The position numbers and the translations under genes are program-made. Shown here one piece after another: positions 14,579 to 21,673 of a DNA stretch of 23,649 bases. Position 1 is the stretch's first letter. The number at the start of each line of letters is the position of its first letter. The DNA is from an uncultured Eubacterium sp. (lineage in GTDB: Bacteria; Bacillota; Clostridia; Lachnospirales; Lachnospiraceae): the NCBI GenBank assembly GCA_910580075.1, contig CAJTVR010000071.1:1-23649 (forward strand). The letters are read 5' to 3'. The notes under the pieces were generated by a model. That model was not told the DNA's origin and searched no databases. It saw only the letters and a list, made by a program, of their open reading frames with translations.

Positions 14579-15433
14579 ATGATTAAACGTATCCGCTGCA
14601 TTTTGTTCTGTCTGCTGCCACTGATTATAACACTGGTTTTACAGATACTTGTCAGCATCCCCGTCTGCGGGGTTACAGTTATTACAGCATTATTAAAAAA
14701 CTACAATCATGAATCTGCAGGCAGTGAGACATTCAATGACCTTTTATCCCTGTGGTCTTCCAGCTCATTTATTATCTGGGTATCGATGCTCTACGCCATA
14801 GCGGCACTTATTTTATTCGGATTTTGGTATTATAAGAAGCTGGCGGCAGACCAGGAGCTTGTACCTGTTAAATATGCATTTAATATTCAGATTATATCAT
14901 CCCTGTTTCTGCTGGCAGCCGGCCTGCAGTATGTAGTTCAGTATCTGATGAGTTTTATCGGCGTACTCAGGCCTGACTGGATGCAGTCGTATGCAGATCT
15001 GTCTGAATCAGCAGGACTCGGTTCCATGTCGCCGCTTACGCTTGTATATGCCTGTATCATCGCTCCAGTTTCCGAAGAACTGATTTTCCGCGGCGTAACA
15101 CTTGGTTATGCGAAAAAATCTTTATCTGTAACCGCCGCTATCGTGCTGCAGGCAGTTTTGTTTGGCGTTTTTCATATGAATATTATTCAGGGAATCTATG
15201 CTGCCTTTTTGGGACTGTTTCTCGGATATCTTTTCGAAGCTGGCGGATCTATTGCAGTTGCCATGCTGTTTCATGCCTTTTTTAATCTGTGCGGCTCGTT
15301 TTTTAGTCCGTATATGTACTATGGCATCGATCAGCCATTCTTTTTTATGCTCTGGCTGACTGTAGGCGTACTGTTAACCTATGCCGGGATATTCCTGTTC
15401 CAGCACGGTACAGCTGTAAGAGATATGAAATAA
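14579..15433 (+). CDS. CPBP-family intramembrane glutamic endopeptidase
   Basis: This 284-residue multi-spanning membrane protein has the Abi/CAAX-protease (CPBP, PF02517-type) core. Motif 1 is SEELIFRGVTLGYAKK with Glu166/Glu167 and Arg171. Motif 2 is LFGVFHMNIIQGIYA with His199. Motif 3 is MLFHAFFNLCG with His232 and Asn236. About seven hydrophobic segments surround them. In eukaryotes the family cleaves prenylated proteins. In Firmicutes some members process or confer immunity to peptides, but most are uncharacterised. It has its own promoter and an AGGAGG site. Sitting divergently beside a peptide-resistance-like ABC module is suggestive but not proof of a shared role. Confidence 0.9.
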   Translation: MIKRIRCILFCLLPLIITLVLQILVSIPVCGVTVITALLKNYNHESAGSETFNDLLSLWSSSSFIIWVSMLYAIAALILFGFWYYKKLAADQELVPVKYAFNIQIISSLFLLAAGLQYVVQYLMSFIGVLRPDWMQSYADLSESAGLGSMSPLTLVYACIIAPVSEELIFRGVTLGYAKKSLSVTAAIVLQAVLFGVFHMNIIQGIYAAFLGLFLGYLFEAGGSIAVAMLFHAFFNLCGSFFSPYMYYGIDQPFFFMLWLTVGVLLTYAGIFLFQHGTAVRDMK

Positions 15434-15454
15434 ACGCCTGTCAGCATTCTGCCG

Positions 15455-15508
15455 CCGGTTATGGCTGACAGATGTAATGAATGGACCTCATCCGTCAGCC
15501 ATAACCGG
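15455..15508 (+). terminator. Large hairpin after the CPBP gene, probable terminator
   Basis: CCGGTTATGGCTGAC (15455-15469) and GTCAGCCATAACCGG (15494-15508) form a perfect 15-base stem with a 24-base loop. The downstream sequence TTAATCATTTT is only moderately T-rich. The position, 22 bases after the stop, suits a terminator. The stem is longer and the loop bigger than usual, so a small mobile repeat is an alternative. Confidence 0.55.
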
Positions 15509-15509
15509 T

Positions 15510-15536
15510 TAATCATTTTCCAGAATCTTCCGATAA
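15510..15536 (+). promoter_or_regulatory. Sigma-28 (SigD/FliA)-like promoter of the calcium-loop protein
   Basis: TAAT (15510-15513), exactly 15 bases, then TCCGATAA (15529-15536) differs from the flagellar consensus TAAA-N15-GCCGATAA at two positions. The gene's start codon is about 155 bases further on. A TATAAT at 15608-15613 without a good -35 is a competing housekeeping candidate. Confidence 0.4.
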
Positions 15537-15615
15537 AGTAGTTAGAGCATGGTTTCAAGTACGCTCGTTACAAGGATTGTAATAGCATGTAAAAGCCACG
15601 GACGGTGTATAATTT

Positions 15616-15647
15616 CGGCATTCAGCTTAAATTGTATGCCGTTTTTT
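15616..15647 (+). terminator. Terminator-like hairpin in the leader of the calcium-loop gene
   Basis: CGGCAT (15616-15621) pairs with ATGCCG (15636-15641), with two further inner base pairs after a mismatch, and TTTTTT follows at 15642-15647. It sits 46 bases before the start codon. If transcription begins at the SigD-like site it would act as a leader attenuator. Upstream, TTACAAGGATTGTAA (15568-15582) is a second small hairpin. No known riboswitch family was recognised in 15540-15615. Confidence 0.45.
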
Positions 15648-15693
15648 GCGTATCCGGATTCAGTCCTTACCATTCTAAAGGAGGTTTGAGTTT

Positions 15694-16749
15694 ATGATTA
15701 TTCAGTCAAGCGCTGTAACAATGAATTCCCAGAGAAACTACAGCTCCATTTCGGCCATGAGCGGCCTGATCGGATCACGGTTTTTGGGAAGCCTTTCCCA
15801 TTCTGCTGCTTCTTCCGCTAATAAGACACAGAAGAAAGATTCTGAAGACGGACAGAAACAGCAGAATCTGACAAATTCTGACGAAGATCTGATGGCCCGC
15901 TTTTCCCAGAGCCGCAGTATCCGTGCTGCCGGTCTGGAAAACAGCCGCAGCCTCAGGTCTATGCATAAAATCCGGCGACAGTCCATCGGATTTATGCTGC
16001 ACCAGCTGTTCTGGGGAAACCGCTACACAGCCGGATCTATGGACCCTGTATCAGCCCTGCTTTCCGATTATTCCAAAAACCGCATGTACCAGCCATTTAC
16101 TTCTCAAAAATACTTTGAAGCTGAACAGACCAGCTTCGCTACAGAGGGCACTGTCGTGACAGCCTCCGGTAAAGAAATTTCATTTAACGTAGAAGTCGAA
16201 ATGTCACGGACCTTTTATGAAGAAACTTCTTCTGTCATAGACTTAGGCGCTGTAAAACTGACAGACCCTCTTGTCATCAACCTGGATACAGAAGCTGCTT
16301 CTGTCTCAGACCAGAAATTCTATTTCGACCTGGATGCAGACGGACACCAGGAACTGATTTCCCGCCTGGGTGCCGGAAGCGGTTTCCTTGCACTGGATAA
16401 AAACGGCGACGGTATCATCAACGACGGCAGCGAACTATTTGGAACCGCAAGCGGCAACGGTTTCGCAGACCTGGCAAAATACGATCAGGATGGAAACGGC
16501 TGGATTGACGAGGCTGACGAAATATTTGACAAGCTTTTAATCTGGCAGAAAGATGAAAACGGAAAGGATGTGCTGCGCGGTCTCGGCGCTGCAGGAGTCG
16601 GCGCGATTTATCTTGGTAATATCAGCACACAGTTTTCACTGAATTCCGCTGCAGACAATAAGACAAATGCCGTTGTAAGGCAGACCGGGGCATTCCTCTA
16701 TGAAAACGGAACTGCCGGGACAATGCAGCAGATTGATCTCGCACAGTAA
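15694..16749 (+). CDS. Conserved protein with three EF-hand-like calcium loops
   Basis: This 351-residue protein has no signal peptide or TM segment. The first 145 residues are polar and variable-looking (Ser/Gln/Lys-rich). The conserved part starts near 148 (TEGTVVTASGKEISF, then EMSRTFYEE) and includes DPLVINLD. Three Asp-rich loops follow: DLDADGHQE (212-220), DKNGDGIINDGSE (235-247) and DQDGNGWIDEADE (264-276). The C terminus reads GTAGTMQQIDLAQ. From memory this architecture occurs as a stand-alone family in many flagellated bacteria and resembles the calcium module of large RTX-like proteins; its function is not known to me. The SD is AAGGAGG before ATG 15694. The SigD-like promoter upstream and the chemoreceptor downstream fit a motility-linked role. 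Confidence 0.85.
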   Translation: MIIQSSAVTMNSQRNYSSISAMSGLIGSRFLGSLSHSAASSANKTQKKDSEDGQKQQNLTNSDEDLMARFSQSRSIRAAGLENSRSLRSMHKIRRQSIGFMLHQLFWGNRYTAGSMDPVSALLSDYSKNRMYQPFTSQKYFEAEQTSFATEGTVVTASGKEISFNVEVEMSRTFYEETSSVIDLGAVKLTDPLVINLDTEAASVSDQKFYFDLDADGHQELISRLGAGSGFLALDKNGDGIINDGSELFGTASGNGFADLAKYDQDGNGWIDEADEIFDKLLIWQKDENGKDVLRGLGAAGVGAIYLGNISTQFSLNSAADNKTNAVVRQTGAFLYENGTAGTMQQIDLAQ

Positions 16750-16778
16750 ACAAACATCCAGCCATTTTAGCAGAAAAC

Positions 16779-16799
16779 CAGCCGGGACAGATCCGGCTG
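16779..16799 (+). terminator. Weak terminator-like hairpin after the calcium-loop gene
   Basis: CAGCCGG (16779-16785) and CCGGCTG (16793-16799) form a 7-base GC-rich stem with a 7-base loop, 30 bases after the stop codon. No proper T-run follows, so termination would be inefficient if it happens at all. Confidence 0.35.
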
Positions 16800-16853
16800 T
16801 CAGTTTCCAGACAGACAGAAAAAGATTCCTGCAGGCGGAGCTGTAAATATATA

Positions 16854-16882
16854 TTGAATATTTTGTGACTTCATGCTAAAAT
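16854..16882 (+). promoter_or_regulatory. Sigma-A-like promoter of the chemoreceptor gene
   Basis: TTGAAT (16854-16859), 17 bases, then TAAAAT (16877-16882). Transcription would start near 16889 and leave a leader of about 165 bases. No SigD-like motif was found here, in contrast to the gene upstream. Confidence 0.55.
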
Positions 16883-16942
16883 ATCCCGGACTGAGAGTAC
16901 AGACAAAATTTGAGGAGATTCGCGCCAGATGAAGTGCGCATA

Positions 16943-16980
16943 GCGTGATATTTACCCTGAATCCGGCGTAAATATCACGC
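16943..16980. repeat. Perfect 13-bp inverted repeat in the chemoreceptor leader
   Basis: GCGTGATATTTAC (16943-16955) and GTAAATATCACGC (16968-16980) enclose a 12-base loop. No U-tract follows, so it is not an ordinary terminator; it could be an operator or an RNA switch element. Directly before it, GAGGAG (16912-16917) precedes a four-codon ORF, ATG AAG TGC GCA TAG (16929-16943), that stops at the stem base. The 16750-17055 gap holds no other gene. Confidence 0.6.
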
Positions 16981-17055
16981 GAATTGTGAAATACAGCCGG
17001 CACGAATGATTTTCAGACACACTCTTAATAGAAACAGTTGAAAGGAAGAACATGT

Positions 17056-19002
17056 ATGAAGTCGATCAAATCAAAAATCCAAATCACTATGCTGTCTGTA
17101 GTTCTGATCGGCTCGGTGCTGATCGGAGTAATTACAGCTCTATTAAACGCCAGCGGAATTGATGAAGCCACAGCAAAGATTTTAGGTCCCTCCACGCAGA
17201 TGGCCGCAAACGCCGTGGAGTGGAAAATGGGAAATTACTGGACTGCACTTCAGGAAGCCGCTGCCTCTGATATATTCCGGAAATCTGATCCTGCAGCCCC
17301 GGAACTGGTTCCGGTCCGGGAAGACATCGCCCAGCGCAACGGCTTTCTTTACACCGGTAAAATGGATGCCAGCGGTATTTCTTCCACAGGCTCCAGCTAC
17401 GCTGAGGAAGAATATTTTCAGCAGTGTAAGTCCACAATGGAACCTTATATCTCTGACATTATGAACGACGGCCAGCAGATGATTTTCCTGCTCGAGGTGC
17501 CGATTATCACCAATGGCCGCTTTGACGGCGTGGTTTACGGCGGGATCAGCGCTGATTTTTTGTCAGATATCGTACAGAATCTGTCGATGGGTAATAACGG
17601 CGCAGCCTACGTACTGGACAACAGAGGGAATATCATCGGTCACCGGGATGCTTCTGTCGTGGAAAACGGCTCCAATACGATAGAAGCGGCAAAAACAGAC
17701 CCTGGCATAGCGGATGTAGCAGCCGTAAACCAGCGTATGCTCCAGGGAGAGTCTGGTTTTGGCAAATACAATTTATACGGCGACAACAAATTGGTCGGGT
17801 TCGCTCCCATTGGCGGCCATCAGAAGTGGAGTATCGCCATTGAAGCCAGCCAGCGGGAATTCAAATCCTCTCTGGACCGGAGCATTATGCTGACAATTCT
17901 TGTGATAATCTTTGTCGTACTTGCTACATTCCCTGCAGCAGTCATGACAGGCAGATCCATCTCCGGCCCGATTCAGTCCTGCGTGACCCGGCTGAAGCAA
18001 ATGGCAGACGGTGACCTTCACACGCCGTCCCCGCAAGTGAAATCAAAGGATGAGACTGCCCAGCTGGCAGCGGCTTTAGACACTATGCTCTCACGGCTGA
18101 GCGATGTGGCTCAGGATGTGACCCATCACCTGGATAAAATGGCTCAGGGAGATTTCCGTGAAAACATCACCCGTACATACTGGGGCGATTTTGCAGCCAT
18201 GGAACAGTCCATGAAGACCATCCACAATTCCCTGAAAGATACGCTTTCCCAAATCAGTCAGTCTGCCGGAACCGTGACTGGCAGTGCCGTTCAGGTATCC
18301 AGCGGTACCCAGTTTCTGAGCCAGGGGGCCGCGGAACAGGCCAGCGCAATCCAGGAGCTCTCCGCCACCGCCGGCCAGATTGCGGAAAGCGCCAGACAGA
18401 CTGCAGCTTCGGCAAAAGATGCCGGACATTTTGTATCCCAGGCAGGCGCACAGCTTGGAATCAGCATAAATTATGTCCAGGAGCTGAACACTGCTATGGA
18501 GAAAATCTCCAGATCCTCCACAGAAATCAGCAAGATTATTGATACCATTGAAAACATTGCGTTCCAGACCAATATCCTTGCACTGAACGCCTCTGTAGAA
18601 GCTGCCCGGGCAGGAAGTACAGGAAAAGGCTTTGCTGTAGTAGCTGACGAGGTGCGCAATCTGGCGTCTAAGTCTGATGAGGCAGCCAAAGCTACCAAAG
18701 AACTGATCGGGGATTCTATCAATGCTGTTGCACAAGGCGGTCAGGTGGTTGCCAAAGTAACGGAAGCACTAGATCAGACCAGCTCTTTCGCAGAAAATGT
18801 AACAATTACAGTGGATGCAGTTATAGAAGCGATAGAAAGCCAGACTGCCGCAATCTCCCAGGTTACCGGGGGAATCGGGCAGATCTCATCCGTTATCCAG
18901 AATACCTCTGCCACTTCAGAGCAGGATGCTGCTGCCGCGCAGGAATTGTCGAACCAGTCCCAGCTGATGAATCAATTAGTACGCAGGTTCCAGCTAAAAT
19001 AA
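17056..19002 (+). CDS. Methyl-accepting chemotaxis protein (Cache sensor, HAMP, signalling domain)
   Basis: This 648-residue transmembrane chemoreceptor feeds CheA/CheW. TM1 (about 8-30, SVVLIGSVLIGVITALL) is followed by an outside sensor of about 240 residues. Segments such as VPIITNGRFDGVVYGGIS, GNNGAAYVLDNRGNIIGH and GHQKWSIAIEA are typical of dCache domains that bind small ligands. TM2 (about 278-302) leads to HAMP (SGPIQSCVTRLKQMADGD). The signalling hairpin tip is ENIAFQTNILALNASVEAARAG then GKGFAVVADEVRNLA, which is fully conserved. No C-terminal CheR-docking pentapeptide is seen. I chose ATG 17056 with GGAAG eight bases before it; a TTG at 17038 in frame would add six residues but lacks an SD. 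No other chemotaxis gene lies in the window, so it is an orphan receptor locus. Confidence 0.95.
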   Translation: MKSIKSKIQITMLSVVLIGSVLIGVITALLNASGIDEATAKILGPSTQMAANAVEWKMGNYWTALQEAAASDIFRKSDPAAPELVPVREDIAQRNGFLYTGKMDASGISSTGSSYAEEEYFQQCKSTMEPYISDIMNDGQQMIFLLEVPIITNGRFDGVVYGGISADFLSDIVQNLSMGNNGAAYVLDNRGNIIGHRDASVVENGSNTIEAAKTDPGIADVAAVNQRMLQGESGFGKYNLYGDNKLVGFAPIGGHQKWSIAIEASQREFKSSLDRSIMLTILVIIFVVLATFPAAVMTGRSISGPIQSCVTRLKQMADGDLHTPSPQVKSKDETAQLAAALDTMLSRLSDVAQDVTHHLDKMAQGDFRENITRTYWGDFAAMEQSMKTIHNSLKDTLSQISQSAGTVTGSAVQVSSGTQFLSQGAAEQASAIQELSATAGQIAESARQTAASAKDAGHFVSQAGAQLGISINYVQELNTAMEKISRSSTEISKIIDTIENIAFQTNILALNASVEAARAGSTGKGFAVVADEVRNLASKSDEAAKATKELIGDSINAVAQGGQVVAKVTEALDQTSSFAENVTITVDAVIEAIESQTAAISQVTGGIGQISSVIQNTSATSEQDAAAAQELSNQSQLMNQLVRRFQLK

Positions 19003-19026
19003 AACGAAACCCTATATATACCAGGA

Positions 19027-19072
19027 ACTGCCGCATGAAGAAAAATAATACTTCATGCGGCAGTCCCTTTTT
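19027..19072 (+). terminator. Rho-independent terminator of the chemoreceptor gene
   Basis: ACTGCCGCATGAAG (19027-19040) and CTTCATGCGGCAGT (19051-19064) form a perfect 14-base stem with a 10-base loop. CCC and then TTTTT (19068-19072) follow. It lies 24 bases after the stop. The convergent mrp gene ends at 19102, and the hairpin may also slow leftward transcription, although no U-run follows it on that strand. Confidence 0.85.
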
Positions 19073-19101
19073 ACACACTCATATGTTAAAAAGCAGCAGG
19101 C

Positions 19102-19953
19102 TTACAGTTTCTTCAATACTTCAACCGCTGCATCCAGATACGGGCATTCTTTTTCAAAAAATACCCCCTGATCTGCAGCCTGTGCCATCTGTGGATCTAA
19201 CGGCAGTTTGCCGAGCACTGGAATTGCCAGCTTTCTGGCTGTCTCATCAATCTGGCTTTCTCCGAAAAGCCGTATCTGTTTTCCGCAGTCCGGGCATTTG
19301 AAATAACTGAAATTCTCCACAGCTCCCAGTACCGGAATATTCATCATCTCCGCCATGCGGAACGCCTTTTCTACAATCATCTGCACCAGTTCCTGCGGCG
19401 AGGTTACTACAATAATGCCGTCTACCGGAATTGACTGGAATACAGTCAGCGGTACATCTCCGGTTCCCGGAGGCATATCAATAAACAGATAATCCAGTTC
19501 ACCCCAGACAACATCCGTCCAGAACTGTCTGACTGCCCCTCCGATGACCGGCCCGCGCCAGATGACCGGATCGCTCGGATTTTCCATAAGCAGGCTGATG
19601 GAAATCAGTTTTATGCCGTTCTTCGTTTCCACCGGAAGAATCATTCCCTCTTCATTGCCATAGGCTTCTGCACTGACGCCAAACATTTTCGGAATCGACG
19701 GTCCTGTAATGTCAGCATCCATAATGCCAGTCTGAAAACCTGCTTTTTTCACTGCCGATGCAAGAGAGGCTGTCACAAATGATTTTCCGACACCGCCTTT
19801 TCCGCTTACAATGCCGATGACCTTTTTAATTTTAGAATATTTGTTTGCTGGTTCTGTTGTAATCTGCGGTTCCTTAGATGAACTGCAGTTTTCACGCTGC
19901 TCTGTGGAACAGCTGGATGCACTTGGGCATCCGCTGCACTGACTCCCTGCCAT
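19102..19953 (-). CDS. mrp: Mrp/NBP35-family P-loop ATPase, Fe-S cluster carrier
   Basis: This 283-residue cytosolic protein of the ApbC/Mrp family is thought to bind and transfer Fe-S clusters to target enzymes. It has the deviant Walker A GKGGVGKS (51-58), switch region DADITGPSIPKMFG, FIDMPPGTGDVPLT and the cluster-binding CxxC in FKCPDCGKQ (Cys220, Cys223). The first 25 residues are Cys/Ser-rich (CSGCPSASSC), a possible extra metal site seen in some clostridial members. The SD is AGGAGGC. It begins 21 bases after mnmA and is last in the nifS operon, matching its role downstream of cluster assembly. The chain ends VLKKL at a TAA. Confidence 0.94.
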   Translation of the reverse strand: MAGSQCSGCPSASSCSTEQRENCSSSKEPQITTEPANKYSKIKKVIGIVSGKGGVGKSFVTASLASAVKKAGFQTGIMDADITGPSIPKMFGVSAEAYGNEEGMILPVETKNGIKLISISLLMENPSDPVIWRGPVIGGAVRQFWTDVVWGELDYLFIDMPPGTGDVPLTVFQSIPVDGIIVVTSPQELVQMIVEKAFRMAEMMNIPVLGAVENFSYFKCPDCGKQIRLFGESQIDETARKLAIPVLGKLPLDPQMAQAADQGVFFEKECPYLDAAVEVLKKL

Positions 19954-19974
19954 AATATGCCTCCTATCATTTAT

Positions 19975-21054
19975 TTATACAATAATTCCTCCGCCAAGCA
20001 CACATCCGTCCTGATAAAATACCGCTGCCTGCCCAGGCGTAACTGCACGCACTGGCTGGTCAAATCTTACGCTGATGCGTCCTGCGTCCTTTGAAGCACT
20101 GGTAACGGTGCAGCTTTCTCCCTGGTGAGAGTACCGGATTTTGGCTGTCATCCGCTGCCCCGGTTCAAACCGTTGTGCTGCCATATAATTCATATGTTCC
20201 GCCGTAAGTTCTGCTGTCATTAAATCATCATTGCTTCCAATGACTACTTCCTTTGTATCCGGGCGTATTTTTGTCACAAATACAGGCTTTCCAAATGCAA
20301 TGCCAAGCCCCTTGCGCTGTCCGACTGTATAATGGGAAATACCTTTATGCTGCCCAAGCACAGTGCCGTCTGCTGTCACAAAACTGCCCGGCTGATCTTC
20401 CTGCCCGGTTTCCCGGCTGATAAATCCCGCATAATCATGATCAGGTACAAAGCAGATTTCCTGGCTGTCCGGCTTATCTGCCACATCCAGCCCTGCTTTT
20501 AACGCAATCTCCCTCACCTGCTCTTTTGTATATTCTCCTACCGGAAACAGTGTATGGCGCAGCTGATCCTGGGTCAGGCTGTAAAGCGCATACGTCTGAT
20601 CCTTTTTTACAGCCTCAGACTGGCGGACGGCAAGCCTGCCGCTTTTAAGCTGCACCAGCTTTGCGTAGTGGCCGGTTGCAATATAATCAGCTCCAATCGC
20701 AAGGCTGCGCTGCAGTAAAGATTCCCATTTTACAAAACGGTTACATGCAATACATGGATTCGGCGTTCTTCCCTGGCGGTACTCGGATACAAAATAATCG
20801 ATCACATTTGTTTGAAATTCCTGGCGAAAATTCATAACATAATACGGTATATCCAGCTGTGCTGCGACTCGGCGTGCATCCTCTGCGGCACTCAGTCCGC
20901 AGCAGCTGCCTTCCTGATCCTGGAAATCCGTATCCGCTGCCTGCCAGATATTCATCGTAACTCCTGTAACATCGTATCCTTTTTCTTTTAACAGATATGC
21001 CGCCACAGAAGAGTCCACTCCTCCTGACATACCGACTACTACTTTTTGTTTCAT
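19975..21054 (-). CDS. mnmA: tRNA-specific 2-thiouridylase MnmA
   Basis: This 359-residue enzyme makes s2U34 in tRNA-Lys, -Glu and -Gln using persulfide sulfur from the cysteine desulfurase. It has the PP-loop GMSGGVDSSVAAYLL (8-22) for adenylation, the catalytic pair Cys104 in NPCIACNRFVKW and Cys201 in SQEICFV, and DKPDSQEICFVPD. The C-terminal beta-barrel contains HYTVGQRKGLGIA. The extra Cys101 in CIAC is, as I recall, common in Firmicute members. The SD GGAAAGG lies about ten bases before the ATG. Location between nifU and mrp, in the same direction as nifS, supports dedicated sulfur delivery. Confidence 0.97.
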   Translation of the reverse strand: MKQKVVVGMSGGVDSSVAAYLLKEKGYDVTGVTMNIWQAADTDFQDQEGSCCGLSAAEDARRVAAQLDIPYYVMNFRQEFQTNVIDYFVSEYRQGRTPNPCIACNRFVKWESLLQRSLAIGADYIATGHYAKLVQLKSGRLAVRQSEAVKKDQTYALYSLTQDQLRHTLFPVGEYTKEQVREIALKAGLDVADKPDSQEICFVPDHDYAGFISRETGQEDQPGSFVTADGTVLGQHKGISHYTVGQRKGLGIAFGKPVFVTKIRPDTKEVVIGSNDDLMTAELTAEHMNYMAAQRFEPGQRMTAKIRYSHQGESCTVTSASKDAGRISVRFDQPVRAVTPGQAAVFYQDGCVLGGGIIV

Positions 21055-21143
21055 AAAATACTGCCTTTCCCCGTCACCGTCTCCCTGGAGCGTGTCTTAA
21101 AAATTATTCCCGCATTCTGACCTTACTCCCTGCTTTTGAAAAA

Positions 21144-21584
21144 TTATTCCTCTTCTTCAACAGGCTCTTCTGAAATATCCTCCTTCGGAGGCTCTAATCC
21201 TTCTATTTCAATATTATTTTTCTGTGCGTAGTCCCATAATGCAGCATGGATCGCTTCTTCGGCCAGCAGAGAACAGTGTACTTTGACCGGAGGCAGCCCG
21301 TCTAAGGCTTCCATTACAGCTTTGTTTGTGACCTTCAGCGCTTCGTAAATCGTCTTTCCCTTTACTAACTCTGTAGCCATGCTGCTCGTTGCAACAGCTG
21401 CACCGCATCCAAACGTCTTAAATTTACATTCTTTAATGATTTTTGTATCTTCATCAATGTCCAGATAAATCCTCATAATATCGCCGCATTTTGCATTTCC
21501 AACTGTGCCTACGCCGCTGGCATCTTCGATTTCACCGACATTCCTTGGATTATTAAAATGATCCATTACTTTTTCACTATACAT
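21144..21584 (-). CDS. nifU: NifU/IscU-type Fe-S cluster scaffold
   Basis: This 146-residue scaffold assembles Fe-S clusters with sulfur from NifS. The three ligand cysteines are present: Cys33 in GNAKCGD with Asp35, Cys60 in FGCGAAVATSSMATEL and Cys104 in KVHCSLLAEEAI. The C-terminal tail (EPPKEDISEEPVEEEE) is very acidic and not part of the fold. The product looks complete, lacking the extra domains of nitrogen-fixation NifU. No strong SD lies at the normal distance from the ATG: AAAGGAGGGA is at 21618-21627, 33 bases upstream, beyond a hairpin. It starts 89 bases after nifS. Confidence 0.96.
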   Translation of the reverse strand: MYSEKVMDHFNNPRNVGEIEDASGVGTVGNAKCGDIMRIYLDIDEDTKIIKECKFKTFGCGAAVATSSMATELVKGKTIYEALKVTNKAVMEALDGLPPVKVHCSLLAEEAIHAALWDYAQKNNIEIEGLEPPKEDISEEPVEEEE

Positions 21585-21594
21585 TTGATATTCC

Positions 21595-21627
21595 GAACGT
21601 TTACAGTAAAAACGTTCTCCCTCCTTT
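21595..21627 (-). promoter_or_regulatory. Hairpin between a strong Shine-Dalgarno and the nifU start
   Basis: On the minus strand AAAGGAGGGA (21627-21618) is directly followed by GAACGTTT, 7 bases and AAACGTTC (21617-21595), a perfect 8-base stem. Ten bases then lead to the ATG at 21584. Unfolded, the SD is 33 bases from the start; folded, the effective distance is about ten. No ATG, GTG or TTG in frame lies closer to the SD. A weak GGAA at 21594-21591 is the only conventional alternative. Confidence 0.6.
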
Positions 21628-21673
21628 TAGGCATCTTATTTTCAAAACTGCTTCTTTTTATATTTTTCCGGAT

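Noticed and set aside
14329..14658. Minus-strand 109-codon frame across the ATPase/CPBP intergenic region
   Set aside because: It covers both promoters, the palindrome and the ribosome sites of the flanking genes, and has no recognisable content.
15540..15647. Possible c-di-GMP or other known riboswitch before the calcium-loop gene
   Set aside because: The terminator-like hairpin is real, but I could not find the conserved core bases of the c-di-GMP, guanidine, purine or cobalamin classes.
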